DNA of 64,000 nucleotides from CAXMST01 sp963712765 (GCA_963712765.1 CAVQIX010000003.1:1-64000); one strand, 5' to 3'; numbered from the stretch's first letter, positions 37,842 to 46,690 are shown. Notes: generated by a model not told the origin, from the letters alone. Program-made: numbers and translations.

Positions 37842-37963
37842 AGCCGGTTCACCTCGAGCTCACGCTCGAGGTTCGCCTGACGGGCGCCGGTCCACGGTGG
37901 GGCCGGCGCTCTTCCCTTCGCCATTTGACCCCTGACCAGGTATAGGCTCGCGCCGAGCCCGCC

Positions 37964-38446
37964 TTGTCCTCCGAGCCCAGCAACGACGCGCCCCATCGGC
38001 TGATCCGCGATTGCCGGTTCGGCGCCGGGGTAGTGGTGCACCCGTTCACGAACCTGTACGGGTGCTCGCTCGGCGAGGGCAGCACGATCGGGACCTTCGT
38101 CGAGATCCAGGCCGATGTCGAGGTCGGGGCGGGGTGTCGGGTGCAGAGCCACTCGTTCCTCTGCTCCGGCGTGCGGCTTGCTGATGGCGTCTTCGTCGGC
38201 CACGGGGTCAACTTCGTCAACGACAAGCATCCGCGCGCCCGCGGCGCCGGGGGCCGGCCACCGGGGCCGGGGGAGTGGGAGCTGCTCGAGACCTTCGTCG
38301 AGGACGATGTCTCGATCGGATCGGGCGCGTTGATCCTCGGCGGGGTGAGGATCGGGACCGGCGCAAGCGTCGGGGCCGGGGCGGTGGTCAGCCGGGACGT
38401 CGCGGCGGGGGCGACGGTGGCCGGGGTACCCGCTCGCGCCCTTTAG
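37964..38446 (+). CDS. Hexapeptide-repeat N-acetyltransferase (WlbB/WbpD-like)
   Basis: 160 residues of left-handed beta-helix: VVHPFTNLYGCSLGEGSTIG, FVEIQADVEVGAGCRVQSHS, GHGVNFVNDKHPRA, then SIGSGALILGGVRIGTGASV. The VNFVNDKHPRA stretch is typical of the acetyltransferases that make 2,3-diacetamido uronic acids. TTG start. Convergent with the aminotransferase gene, with a 4-base overlap. Confidence 0.82.
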   Translation: MSSEPSNDAPHRLIRDCRFGAGVVVHPFTNLYGCSLGEGSTIGTFVEIQADVEVGAGCRVQSHSFLCSGVRLADGVFVGHGVNFVNDKHPRARGAGGRPPGPGEWELLETFVEDDVSIGSGALILGGVRIGTGASVGAGAVVSRDVAAGATVAGVPARAL

Positions 38447-39582
38447 GCCCCCGGGGGCCGAGCCCGTTCGCCGGCGCCGAGGTGGTCGGCCAGCGCCTCA
38501 CAGACCGCGTCCACCTCATCCCCGGTGATCCCGGCGAACATCGGCAACGAGAGCTCCTCTGCAGCCCAGCGCTCGGCGCGCCCCAGCGAGGTGCGGGGTC
38601 TCGACCCCGCGAACGGCGGCTGCCGATGCAGGGCGGGGGAGTAGTGCAGGCCGGTTCCGATCCGCCGGTCCGCCAGGGCCACCGCGGCCGCGTTGCGATC
38701 GGCGAGACGGACGGGGAAGAGGTGGTGGACGTCGTGGCCGGCGGGTCGCTCCGTCAGCGGTATCGCGGCCCCCGGTAGATGCTCTCGGTAGCGGGCTGCC
38801 GCGGCGCGGCAGCTGTCGTTGGCCTGCTCCAGACCCTCGAGCTTGACCGAGAGCACCGCGGCCTGGATCGTGTCGAGGCGGTCGCTGAATCCGGCCCGCT
38901 CGTGTTCGCCCTTGTGGCCGGGCGGCTGGCCGAGGTCCCTCAGGGTCCGGGCGCGGTCGGCGAGGGCGGGGTCGTCGGTGGTTATCGCGCCGCCATCCCC
39001 GAGGGCGCCGAGGGGCTTGGAGGGGTAGAAGCTGAAGGCCGCGACGTCGCCGAGCGAGCCGCAGGGCCGCTCGCCCCAGCGGGCCCCCTGGGCCTGGGCG
39101 GCGTCCTCGATCAACGCGAGGCCGTGGCGGGAGGCGAAGGCCGCGACCGCCTCGGCGTCGCAGGCCTGCCCGTAGAGATCGACGGCGAGGATCGCCGCGG
39201 TGTGCGGGCCGAGGACCTGTGCGGCGGAGTCGAGGTCGATCAGGCCGCTGTCGCGATCGACGTCGCAGAAGACCGGGGTCACGCCGGCGTGGAGCGGTCC
39301 CAGCGCCGAGGAGATATGGGTGTGGGCTGGGACGATCACCTCCGCGCCCGGCTCGAGCTCGAGTGCGAGGGTCGCGAGATGCAGCGCCGCCGTGCCCGAG
39401 CCGACGCCCACACAGTGCGCGCACCCGACCGCAGTCGCGAAGGCGGCTTCGAAGCGCTCCAGCTCTCGCCCGAGAACGAAATCGCCGCGCTCCAGCACCC
39501 GGGCGATCGCGGTTTGGAGCTGGGCGGCGATCGGATCGTGCAGACGGGCGAGGTCGACGAACGGGACCGGATCCCGGTTCAT
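38443..39582 (-). CDS. DegT/DnrJ/EryC1 sugar aminotransferase (WlbC/WbpE-like)
   Basis: 379 residues. PVPFVDLARLHDPIAAQLQT start, GVGSGTAALHLATLALEL, EVIVPAHTHISSALGPLHAG, IEDAAQAQGARWGERPCGSL, and the PLP Lys in FSFYPSKPLGALGDGGAI. DegT enzymes transaminate keto-sugars. With the acetyltransferase and dehydrogenase alongside it forms the 3-oxo to 3-amino to 3-acetamido route on UDP-GlcNAcA. Confidence 0.87.
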   Translation of the reverse strand: MNRDPVPFVDLARLHDPIAAQLQTAIARVLERGDFVLGRELERFEAAFATAVGCAHCVGVGSGTAALHLATLALELEPGAEVIVPAHTHISSALGPLHAGVTPVFCDVDRDSGLIDLDSAAQVLGPHTAAILAVDLYGQACDAEAVAAFASRHGLALIEDAAQAQGARWGERPCGSLGDVAAFSFYPSKPLGALGDGGAITTDDPALADRARTLRDLGQPPGHKGEHERAGFSDRLDTIQAAVLSVKLEGLEQANDSCRAAAARYREHLPGAAIPLTERPAGHDVHHLFPVRLADRNAAAVALADRRIGTGLHYSPALHRQPPFAGSRPRTSLGRAERWAAEELSLPMFAGITGDEVDAVCEALADHLGAGERARPPGA

Positions 39583-39616
39583 CGGCCGGCGCGCCGGGCT
39601 GCGTTCGCCGCTTCCA

Positions 39617-40660
39617 TCAGATCCCGAGCGGGATCTGAGTGTCGACCACCCGGCCGCCGTCGTGGATCGACCCCTCGGCGCGCTCGATCAACGCGACCAC
39701 ATCGGAGCAGAGCTCGGCATGACCATCCGGCGCCCGACCGTGCCCGACCGCCTCGACGAACTCCTCGATCTGCAGCGCGAGCGGCTCGTGGGTGTCGAGC
39801 CGCGGGGCGACGACGTCGCCGGTCCGGTAGCTGAGCTGGAACTCCCCGAAGCTCGCGGGCTCGCTGAGCTCGACGCCGCTGTTGAAGACCCGCACCGGCT
39901 CGGCGCCGCCGTCCTCGTAGACGACCATCTTCTCGCTGCCGACGATCACGGTGCGCCGCAGCTTGCTCGGCGCAAGCCAGCTCATCTCGAGGTTGGCGAT
40001 CAGGCCCGAGGGAAACGCGAGATTGACGAAGGCGACATCGTGGACTCCATCGAGGACCGAGTCGCGGCCGAACGCCGAGACGCTCACCGGGTTCTCCCCG
40101 AGCCAGTAGCGGAGGATCGAGAAGTCGTGGGGGCCGAGGTCCCAGAGGACCGAGACGTCGGGCTGGTGCAGCCCGAGGTTGACCCGGCTGGAGGAGATGA
40201 AGTGGATCGCGCCGAGCTCGCCGCGATCGATCAGCTCCTTGATCGCCCGCACCGCAGGGCTGTAGAGGAATGTATGGCCGCACATCAGGACGCGCTCGCC
40301 GGCTTCCGCGAGGGCGATCAGCTCGTGGGCCTGCTCACTCGAGGTGGCGAGCGGCTTCTCGACCAGGACATGCTTTCCGGCCGCGAGCGCTGCGCCGGCC
40401 AGTTCGAAATGGGTGAAGACGGGGGTCGCGATTACGACGGCGTCGAGGTCGGGGTCCTCGAGCAGCTGCTCGAAGTCGGGGATCGCGGCCGCGTCGGGGT
40501 AGCGACCTCCTCCCCGCTCGAGCTTCGCCGGATCGAGGTCGCAGATCGCCGTCAGGTCAGCCCCGTCGCTCTCGGCGATCACCCGGGCCAGGTTCGGTCC
40601 CCAGTGTCCGAGGCCGGCGAGGCCCAGTCGTGGTCGGATCGAGGGGGTCACCGGGCTCAT
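39617..40660 (-). CDS. Gfo/Idh/MocA-family sugar dehydrogenase (WlbA/WbpB-like)
   Basis: 347 residues. N-terminal NAD site LGLAGLGHWGPNLARVIAES, AVVIATPVFTHFELAGAALA, the catalytic EKPL in HVLVEKPLATSS, then MCGHTFLYSPAVRAIKELID and DLGPHDFSILRYWLG. Expected to oxidise C3 of a UDP-hexosaminuronic acid before transamination. It is upstream of, and co-directional with, the aminotransferase (34-base gap). No UDP-GlcNAc 6-dehydrogenase is visible in the window. Confidence 0.85.
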   Translation of the reverse strand: MSPVTPSIRPRLGLAGLGHWGPNLARVIAESDGADLTAICDLDPAKLERGGGRYPDAAAIPDFEQLLEDPDLDAVVIATPVFTHFELAGAALAAGKHVLVEKPLATSSEQAHELIALAEAGERVLMCGHTFLYSPAVRAIKELIDRGELGAIHFISSSRVNLGLHQPDVSVLWDLGPHDFSILRYWLGENPVSVSAFGRDSVLDGVHDVAFVNLAFPSGLIANLEMSWLAPSKLRRTVIVGSEKMVVYEDGGAEPVRVFNSGVELSEPASFGEFQLSYRTGDVVAPRLDTHEPLALQIEEFVEAVGHGRAPDGHAELCSDVVALIERAEGSIHDGGRVVDTQIPLGI

Positions 40661-41192
40661 CCTCTCAGAAGGGGGATGGGCGCAGGCCCGCCGCCCACGT
40701 CGTTCCTTAAATGGTGCGGCCCGGGCGTCTGAACGGATGACGCGCCGGGCCGGCTACCTACCCCTAATAGTCGAGACGGTGACGCTCGAAGGTTGTCCCC
40801 CCGGAGAACCTTCGTGTCCGGTAGAGCGTCCTGTGGGTACGATCCCCGGACTCGCCACCGTCTCGGTCAGAGGATCCGTTGTCGTACCAGATCCCCGTTG
40901 CACCCCCTATCGGCACTAGGGGGTAGCACCTATATAGCTCTAGGGGGCGCTGGACACATGTCCGAGGGGCGCACACCCCGGTCTGCTGCGTGTCGCAACG
41001 CGCTCGGCGGCGATGTCGCATGCCCGCTATCGTTCCGCCCACCTCGTGCCCGGGGCCGAGGAGTCCGTTCGCCGCTCCCATGTGAGAAGCAGCGCGGGAT
41101 GGCCGGCCGGGAGTGAGGGAGTCACGGTGGCGGGCACCCGTCCTGGGCGCCGGACGAACCAACTGATTGACCTACGAGATCTGAACTGAGCG
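40661..41192. other. Intergenic region between the wlb-like genes and rpmG
   Basis: A 530-base divergent region with no supported gene. I looked for the tRNA genes that often precede rpmG in actinobacteria and found no T arm or acceptor stem. The inverted repeat listed separately and a second CTAGGGGG are the only clear structures. The short leftward and rightward open frames have no motifs. Confidence 0.5.
40903..40923. promoter_or_regulatory. Inverted repeat CCCCCTA/TAGGGGG
   Basis: A perfect 7-base inverted repeat with a 7-base spacer (TCGGCAC). A direct copy of its right arm, CTAGGGGG, occurs 24 bases further on at 40940-40947, with TATATAG between. There is no T run, so an operator is more likely than a terminator. 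Confidence 0.4.
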
Positions 41193-41354
41193 ATGGCTGG
41201 AGATGTACGGATTGCCGTCACCCTCGCGTGCGAGGAGTGCAAGCGGCGCAACTATCAGACGAACAAGTCGCGGCGCAACAACCCCGACCGGATCGAGATG
41301 CCCAAGTACTGCAAGTGGTGCGGGCGCCATACCTCCCACAAGGAGACCCGCTAG
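41193..41354 (+). CDS. rpmG: Ribosomal protein L33
   Basis: 53 residues with the zinc-binding Cys pairs CEEC and CKWC, and the family end HTSHKETR. First gene of the rpmG-secE-nusG-rplK-rplA block; secE follows after 36 bases. Confidence 0.93.
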   Translation: MAGDVRIAVTLACEECKRRNYQTNKSRRNNPDRIEMPKYCKWCGRHTSHKETR

Positions 41355-41390
41355 CGGACCCTCCGGGGAGGGCCCGCAGAGGTAGAGCAG

Positions 41391-41933
41391 ATGGCGAAGT
41401 CGAGGGCACAGCGAAAGGCCGAGCAGCGCAAGAAGCGCCAGCAGCAGCTCGAGGAACGCGCGCGCAGGGCGCAGTCGAAGGCCCAGCACGACACCCAGGT
41501 GCCGGAATCCGGCGACGTCGCCGAGGTCGAGGCGGCGATGGAGGCCGGGGCCGAGCAGGCCTCCCAGCTCGAGCCCGAATCGCCCGCTCCCTCACGCGCC
41601 GATGTCGGCACCCCCGCCGATTCCGAGGAGGCCGCGGCCGAGCAGAAGCTGGGCCGTCGCGAGCAGCGCCGCCTGCAGAAGGAGCAGGAGCGCAAGGCGC
41701 GCGAATCGGCCGAGCGCCGGGCCCCCAAGGAGGTCAAGGTCGAGCGCGAGCGCGGCCGGGTCGCTTCCTTCTTCAGCTCGGTTATCGCCGAGCTTCGCAA
41801 GGTCCAATGGCCCGATCGCGATACCCTCGTGCAGGCCTCGACCGTGACCCTGATCTTCGTAGCGGTCGCGGCTGCCTACCTGGGAGTGCTGGACGCCATC
41901 TTCGGCTGGGTCGTCGATCGACTGATCACATGA
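41391..41933 (+). CDS. secE: Preprotein translocase subunit SecE with long N-terminal extension
   Basis: 180 residues. The last 65 are a single-helix SecE domain: SVIAELRKVQWPDRDTLVQA, then TVTLIFVAVAAAYLGVLDAI. Before it lie about 115 charged residues with coiled-coil-like Lys/Glu/Arg blocks, much longer than the short cytoplasmic part of minimal SecE. It is part of the SecYEG membrane channel. Position before nusG is canonical. Confidence 0.9.
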   Translation: MAKSRAQRKAEQRKKRQQQLEERARRAQSKAQHDTQVPESGDVAEVEAAMEAGAEQASQLEPESPAPSRADVGTPADSEEAAAEQKLGRREQRRLQKEQERKARESAERRAPKEVKVERERGRVASFFSSVIAELRKVQWPDRDTLVQASTVTLIFVAVAAAYLGVLDAIFGWVVDRLIT

Positions 41934-42014
41934 GCCGCTCCGGTCCCACCGTCACCCCCTTGAACCACCCCTTGAGCCTTAGAAACCAAACGAGTTAGAG
42001 AGCCTGAGAAACGA

Positions 42015-42599
42015 ATGTTCCGCTGGTACGTGATCAACACCTATTCAGGTCACGAAAACAAGGTCAAACACAACCTCGAGCACCGAGTGCAGACGATGGG
42101 GCAAAACCGCCGTGTCCGCCAGGTCGTCGTGCCGACCGAAGAGGTCGCCGAGATCAAGGACGGCAAGAAGGTCAACGTCGAGAAGCGCACGATGCCCGGC
42201 TACGTCCTCGTGCAGATGGACATGACCGACGACGCCTGGGGGCTGGTCAAGAACACCCCCGGCGTGACCGGCTTCGTCGGCGCCCGCAACAAGCCGCTGC
42301 CGCTCTCGCCCGCCGAGGTCGACAACCTCCTCCACACCGAGGAGCCGGAGCCCGCCAAGGCGGCAGCCGGCGCCCAGGGTGCAGCCGTGACCGGCGGCCC
42401 GGGAGCCGAGCAGCGCCAGAAGCCGCGCGCCCAGTACGAGATCGGCGAGACGGTCAAGGTCGTATCCGGTCCGATGGCCGACTTCAGCGGCGAGATCGCC
42501 GAGATCAACGACGACGCGGCCAAGCTCAAGGTGCTGGTCTCGATCTTCGGGCGTGAGACCCCGGTCGAGGTTGGCTACGACCAGGTCAAGAAGGCGTAG
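42015..42599 (+). CDS. nusG: Transcription termination/antitermination factor NusG
   Basis: 194 residues. NGN domain from MFRWYVINTYSGHENKVKHN through KRTMPGYVLVQMDM and TPGVTGFVGARNKPLPLS; a 30-residue Ala/Gly/Pro linker; C-terminal KOW domain GETVKVVSGPMADFSGEIAE. Couples RNA polymerase with Rho or the ribosome. rplK begins 9 bases downstream. Confidence 0.95.
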   Translation: MFRWYVINTYSGHENKVKHNLEHRVQTMGQNRRVRQVVVPTEEVAEIKDGKKVNVEKRTMPGYVLVQMDMTDDAWGLVKNTPGVTGFVGARNKPLPLSPAEVDNLLHTEEPEPAKAAAGAQGAAVTGGPGAEQRQKPRAQYEIGETVKVVSGPMADFSGEIAEINDDAAKLKVLVSIFGRETPVEVGYDQVKKA

Positions 42600-42608
42600 G
42601 TACTGACT

Positions 42609-43037
42609 ATGGCCAAGAAGGTAATGACACTGATCAAGCTCCAGATTCCAGCTGGAGCGGCGAACCCCGCACCGCCGGTCGGCCCCGCCCTGGGCCAGCA
42701 CGGCGTCAACATCATGGACTTCTGCAAGGCGTTCAACGCCCAGACCCAGCAGGACGCCGGCACGATCATCCCGGTCGAGATCACGGTCTATGAGGACCGC
42801 AGCTTCGACTTCATCACCAAGACCCCGCCCGCCGCGGTGCTGATCAAGGAAGCGGCCGGGATCGCGAAGGGATCGGGCGAGCCGCACTCCAACAAGGTCG
42901 GCTCGATCACCGTCGATCAGGCGCGCAAGATCGCCGAGACCAAGATGGTCGACCTGAACGCCAACGACCTCGACGCCGCGACCAGGATCATCGCCGGCAC
43001 CGCCCGCTCGATGGGCGTCACGGTGGAGGGACTCTGA
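42609..43037 (+). CDS. rplK: Ribosomal protein L11
   Basis: 142 residues, normal length. KLQIPAGAANPAPPVGPALG, QHGVNIMDFCKAFNAQT and the C-terminal rRNA-binding region DLNANDLDAATRIIAGTARS are all present. Its last base is shared with the rplA start (TGATG). Confidence 0.95.
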   Translation: MAKKVMTLIKLQIPAGAANPAPPVGPALGQHGVNIMDFCKAFNAQTQQDAGTIIPVEITVYEDRSFDFITKTPPAAVLIKEAAGIAKGSGEPHSNKVGSITVDQARKIAETKMVDLNANDLDAATRIIAGTARSMGVTVEGL

Positions 43038-43999
43038 TGGCACGCGGCAAGCGCTTCCGGGCGGCCTACGAACAGGTCGACCGCAACCACCACTACAACC
43101 CCGGCGAGGCCGTCGATCTGCTCAAGCGGACCGCCTCGGCCAAGTTCGACGAGACGGTCGAGCTCCACATCCGGCTCGGGGTCAACGTCCGCCACGCCGA
43201 GGAGCAGCTCCGCGGCACCCTGGCGCTTCCCCACGGCACCGGTGGCGACGTCACCGTCGCCGTCTTCGCCGAGGGCGAGAAGGCCAAGGAGGCCACCGAT
43301 GCAGGCGCTGATTTCGTCGGCTCCGACGAGCTCGCCGAGCGGATCGAGGCCGGCTGGACCGATTTCGACGTCGCGATCGCCACCCCCGACCAGATGCCGA
43401 AGGTCGGCAAGCTCGGTCGCGTGCTCGGCCCCCAGGGCCTGATGCCGAACCCCAAGGTCGGCACCGTCACCAACGACGTGACCAAGGCCGTCGAGGAGTC
43501 GAAGTCGGGCAAGGTCGAGTACCGGACCGACCGCCAGGCCGTGATCCACCTCTCGATCGGCAAGGCCAGCTTCGACCGCCAGGCCCTGCTCGAGAACTAC
43601 GCCGCCGTTATCGACGAGATCGTCAAGGCCAAGCCCGCCGCCGCCAAGGGCCGCTACCTGATCACCGTCACCCTGACCTCGACGATGGGCCCTGGGATCA
43701 AGGTCGACACCGGCCGCCAGACCGCCGGCGAGGTCCTGACCGCGGCCGGCCTGATCACTGATCCGGACGAGGTCGACGAGGCCACCTCCAACGGCGGCGG
43801 ATCGGCCGAGGCCGCTCCCGCGACAGCGGAGGCTTCCGAGCCGGCGGCGGAGGAGCCCTCCGCCCAGGCCGGCGCGATCGCTGCTCTGGAGGAACGCGCT
43901 GCGGCCGAGGAGGCCGAGGATGCCGCGCCCGAGGCAGCCGCTGAGGAGTCGAGCGCAGAGGAAGACGCCGCCACGGAGGCCGACGACTCCGAGGAGTAG
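43037..43999 (+). CDS. rplA: Ribosomal protein L1 with long acidic tail
   Basis: 320 residues against the usual ~230. The L1 domain is complete (DQMPKVGKLGRVLGPQGLMP, NPKVGTVTNDV, STMGPGIKVD). After about residue 250 the rest is Ala/Glu-rich and strongly acidic, ending EADDSEE. Similar acidic tails occur on L10, RpoB and RpoC here. Confidence 0.95.
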   Translation: MARGKRFRAAYEQVDRNHHYNPGEAVDLLKRTASAKFDETVELHIRLGVNVRHAEEQLRGTLALPHGTGGDVTVAVFAEGEKAKEATDAGADFVGSDELAERIEAGWTDFDVAIATPDQMPKVGKLGRVLGPQGLMPNPKVGTVTNDVTKAVEESKSGKVEYRTDRQAVIHLSIGKASFDRQALLENYAAVIDEIVKAKPAAAKGRYLITVTLTSTMGPGIKVDTGRQTAGEVLTAAGLITDPDEVDEATSNGGGSAEAAPATAEASEPAAEEPSAQAGAIAALEERAAAEEAEDAAPEAAAEESSAEEDAATEADDSEE

Positions 44000-44030
44000 C
44001 CGGCAACGGCCGGCGGCGGACCCCGACGGT

Positions 44031-45164
44031 TCAGTCGTGGGCCTTCCCGCCGGTCCCGTAGCCGGCGACCAACTCGGCGATCTCGTCGATGCGCCGCTCC
44101 CAGGAGTAGGTGGGCTCGGGTCTGGGGCGCTCGTCGCGGGCCTCGCGGTCGAGGATCGCCTCGGCCGCGGTCACGATCGCCGCCTCCTCGTTTGCGTCGG
44201 CACTCACCGCGTGGCCGGTTCGCCCCAGCACCTCGACGGCCCCGTCGCCCTCGAGCTCGCTCACGCAGAGCGCCCAGGTCTCCGTGCAGGCGATCTCGAA
44301 GGCCTTGCTCGGTAGCTGCTCGCGGTTGTCGTTGCCGAGGACCAGGGCGGCGCTGGCCTTGGCGAGCAGATCGAGCGCCTGATCGTGCGGGAGCAGGGGG
44401 AGATGGGGGTGGGGGAGCCGCTCGAAGTCGGGATGCCAGCCGGTCGAGTGCGAGCGGAACTCGATCCGCCCGGCGCGGTGCAGGCCGGCGAGTGCGGCGA
44501 AGGCCGGCCCGGGATCGACCCGGCCGGCGTTGATCGTCCCGAGGTGGACGAACAGCGGCGGCTCGCCCTCGGCCCGCGGCCGTCGCCCCAGCAGCTCCCC
44601 GCCGGCGGGGGCGAGCAGGCTCGGCGCTCCATCCGCCAGCATCGGAGTGAGCTGGGAGGAGAGCTCGGGCGTGGTCGTGATCAGGCAGCAGGCGGCGCCC
44701 AGGACCCGCTCCCGTAGCTCCCGCTCGGCCTCCGATCCGGCGATCCAGGGGTCGCCGAGGTCGATCGCCAGCGGCAGCTCGAGCCGGCGGGCGATCGCCT
44801 CGCCGGCGGCCAGGGCGCTGACCGGGACCCCGATCGCGTAGACGAGGTCGGGGCGCCGCTCGGCGGGCTCGGCGGCGAGCCTGGCGGCCGCGCCCTCGAC
44901 CCACTCGCCCAACCCCTCGCTGTTGAGGGGGCCGCCGGGGCCGGCTCCGTCCCAGTCGATCGGTGCCTCGATCGCGTGCAGGCGTTCGACTCCCTCGACC
45001 GCGGGAGGGTCCTCGCTGCCGATCCAGAGGCTGACGAGGTCGATCTCGAAGTCGCGGGCGCGGAGGCCGTCGATCAGGCGCCGGGCGCGGATCGAGCGCG
45101 GGTCGCGTCCCTCGTGCAGGAGGCTGACGCTTACGATCAGGACGCGGGGAGCGATCTCGCCCTT
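44031..45164 (-). CDS. Glycosyltransferase (GT4-like) inserted antisense in the ribosomal locus
   Basis: About 375 residues from an open frame after a stop at 45167-45165; the first residues read EIAPRVLIVSVSLLHEGRDP with no standard start codon, only CTG at 45140. The acceptor domain continues LDLGDP-like (PLAIDLGDPWIAGSEAE), then PPLFVHLGTINAGR opens the donor domain and LVLGNDNREQLPSKAFEIAC is the nucleotide-sugar site. It lies between rplA and rplJ on the other strand, splitting a normally continuous set. Confidence 0.72.
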   Translation of the reverse strand, partial: KGEIAPRVLIVSVSLLHEGRDPRSIRARRLIDGLRARDFEIDLVSLWIGSEDPPAVEGVERLHAIEAPIDWDGAGPGGPLNSEGLGEWVEGAAARLAAEPAERRPDLVYAIGVPVSALAAGEAIARRLELPLAIDLGDPWIAGSEAERELRERVLGAACCLITTTPELSSQLTPMLADGAPSLLAPAGGELLGRRPRAEGEPPLFVHLGTINAGRVDPGPAFAALAGLHRAGRIEFRSHSTGWHPDFERLPHPHLPLLPHDQALDLLAKASAALVLGNDNREQLPSKAFEIACTETWALCVSELEGDGAVEVLGRTGHAVSADANEEAAIVTAAEAILDREARDERPRPEPTYSWERRIDEIAELVAGYGTGGKAHD

Positions 45165-45244
45165 CTACAGGCTTGGTGGGCGGACCGCGCTGACCGGCGA
45201 TTTCCGCGGCTGCGCCCCGTTCGCCTCCGCCGCCGCCGATCCCC

Positions 45245-45434
45245 TACACTGCCGCGTCCCGAAGCCGAAGACCACCGGCGGGGCGATAGCCCCATAAGCC
45301 GCGGAAGCAGTGAGAAGCGACCGTGAGGCCGGTGCAGGTGGAGCCCGGAGCGCCGCTCCGTCGCCCGCCTGCGTGCGGGCTTTTTTGTTGGCCGCGGCCG
45401 GCGGGACGAAACGAACTTCACTGGAGAGCAGAAC
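45245..45434 (+). promoter_or_regulatory. rplJ leader with -10-like TACACT (L10 leader candidate)
   Basis: TACACT at 45245-45250 would start a leader of roughly 175 bases before rplJ. The leader contains GA-rich internal loops and stems of the kind that L10-L12 binds in other bacteria, followed by a terminator. L10 autoregulation is established for many bacteria; the exact fold here is not computed. Confidence 0.5.
45363..45386 (+). terminator. Intrinsic terminator (attenuator) in the rplJ leader
   Basis: GCCCGC, loop CTGCGT, GCGGGC, followed by six Ts (45381-45386). It lies 48 bases before the rplJ start, inside the leader, so it should attenuate rplJ-rplL rather than end an upstream gene. 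Confidence 0.8.
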
Positions 45435-46206
45435 GTGAACAAGGATCAGAAGCAGGAAGCGGTCAAGGAGATCGGCAGCGAGCTCGAGGCCGCCAGCGCC
45501 GTCTTCGTGGTCGACTACCGCGGGATCTCGGTTCCCCAGGCGGCGGAGCTGCGCGGAAAGCTCGCCGACGCCGACGCCAGCTTCACGGTCGTCAAGAACC
45601 GCCTCGCGAAGCGGATCACCGCCGACTCCGGCGCCGAGGCACTCGACCCCTACCTGGTCGGCCCGACCGCGCTCACCTACGTCAAGGGCGACGCCGTCCT
45701 CGCCGCGAAGGCGATCACCGACTTCACCAAGGAGCACGAGATCCTCGTCTACAAGGGCGGGATCATGGACGGCGAGCCGCTCGATCCCGAGCAGTTCAAA
45801 TCGATCGCGCGGCTGCCGGGCCTGGAGGTGCTGCATGGCCAGCTCGTCGCCATGACCGCAGCGCCGCTGACCGGTGTGGTCCGGGGCCTCAACGGCCTGG
45901 TCAGCGGGCTCGCGAACCAGCTCGGCCAGATCGCCGACCAGGGCCTGATCGGCAAGGACGCTCCCGAGGCCGAGCCGGAGCCGGAGCGAGGTTGAGGCGG
46001 AGCCCGAGGCTGAGGCGGAGCCGGAGCCGGAGGCTGAGGCCGAAGCTGAGCCCGAGGCTGAGGCGGAGCCCGAGGCTGAGGCGGAAGCCGAGCCGGAGCC
46101 GGAGGCTGAGGCGGAGCCCGCGGCGACCGAGGAGGACGAGGCCGGGCAGGCCGACGAATCCGACGAATCTGAAGACGAAACTGACAGCGACACCAAGGAG
46201 GACTGA
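45435..46206 (+). CDS. rplJ: Ribosomal protein L10, acidic tail reached through a frameshift
   Basis: GTG start, NKDQKQEAVKEIGSELEAAS. FVVDYRGISVPQAAELRGKL, FTVVKNRLAKRITADSG and HGQLVAMTAAPLTGVVRGLN mark L10. In frame the protein stops at 45995 after 186 residues. Shifted by one base near 45990, the sequence continues with a repetitive Glu/Ala/Pro tail and ends DTKED at 46206, 3 bases before rplL. The long continuous acidic coding suggests the tail is real and the break an error. Confidence 0.9.
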
Positions 46207-46209
46207 ATC

Positions 46210-46590
46210 TTGGCTACGACGACAGAAAAGTGGATCGAGGAGCTCAAGGGCATCACCGTGCTCGAGCTCTCTGAGCGGATCAAGGCGCTCGAGGAGGAGT
46301 TCGGCGTCTCGGCGACCGCGGTTGCGGCCGCTGCGCCCGCCGCCGCCGGAGCCGGAGACGAGGCGGCTGCCGAGGAGAGCAGCACCGTCGACGTCGTACT
46401 CACCGGAGCCGGCGAGAAGAAGATCCAGGTGATCAAGGCCGTGCGCGCCGCCACCGGTCTCGGCCTCAAGGAGGCCAAGGCGCTGGTAGACGAGGCCCCG
46501 AAGGCGATCAAGGAGGGCATCGAGCGCGAGGAGGCCGACAAGCTCAAGTCCGAGATCGAGGAGGCCGGCGGCGAGGTCGAGCTCAAGTAG
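46210..46590 (+). CDS. rplL: Ribosomal protein L7/L12
   Basis: 126 residues from a TTG start. N-terminal dimerisation part WIEELKGITVLELSERIKAL, Ala-rich hinge, then FDVVL-like TVDVVLTGAGEKKIQVIKAV and TGLGLKEAKALVDEAPKAIK. Stalk protein that recruits translation GTPases. Confidence 0.95.
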   Translation: MATTTEKWIEELKGITVLELSERIKALEEEFGVSATAVAAAAPAAAGAGDEAAAEESSTVDVVLTGAGEKKIQVIKAVRAATGLGLKEAKALVDEAPKAIKEGIEREEADKLKSEIEEAGGEVELK

Positions 46591-46620
46591 CTCGGTCCGG
46601 GCCGCGCCGCGGTCCCGGTC

Positions 46621-46684
46621 GCGGCCCCTCTACGGGGGCCGCTCTAGATATCGGGGGGAACGCGCGCCCGGCGGGAGCCGGGCG
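46621..46684 (+). terminator. Two stem-loops after rplL
   Basis: First GCGGCCCC, loop TCTACG, GGGGCCGC (46621-46642); second CGCCCGGC, loop GGGA, GCCGGGCG (46665-46684) followed by TTCGTC. Neither has a long T run, so they may terminate weakly or protect and process the rplJ-rplL mRNA before rpoB. Confidence 0.45.
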
Positions 46685-46690
46685 TTCGTC

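Noticed and set aside
40661..41192. Possible tRNA genes upstream of rpmG
   Set aside because: Checked for GGTTCGA-type T loops and paired acceptor ends on the plus strand; none found.
41381..41390. GGTAGAGCAG before secE, looking like a tRNA D loop
   Set aside because: No anticodon stem, T arm or acceptor stem follows; it is part of the secE ribosome-binding region.
45435..46206. Programmed frameshift in rplJ
   Set aside because: No slippery heptamer or following pseudoknot is evident, and similar one-base breaks occur all over the window, so an assembly error is simpler.
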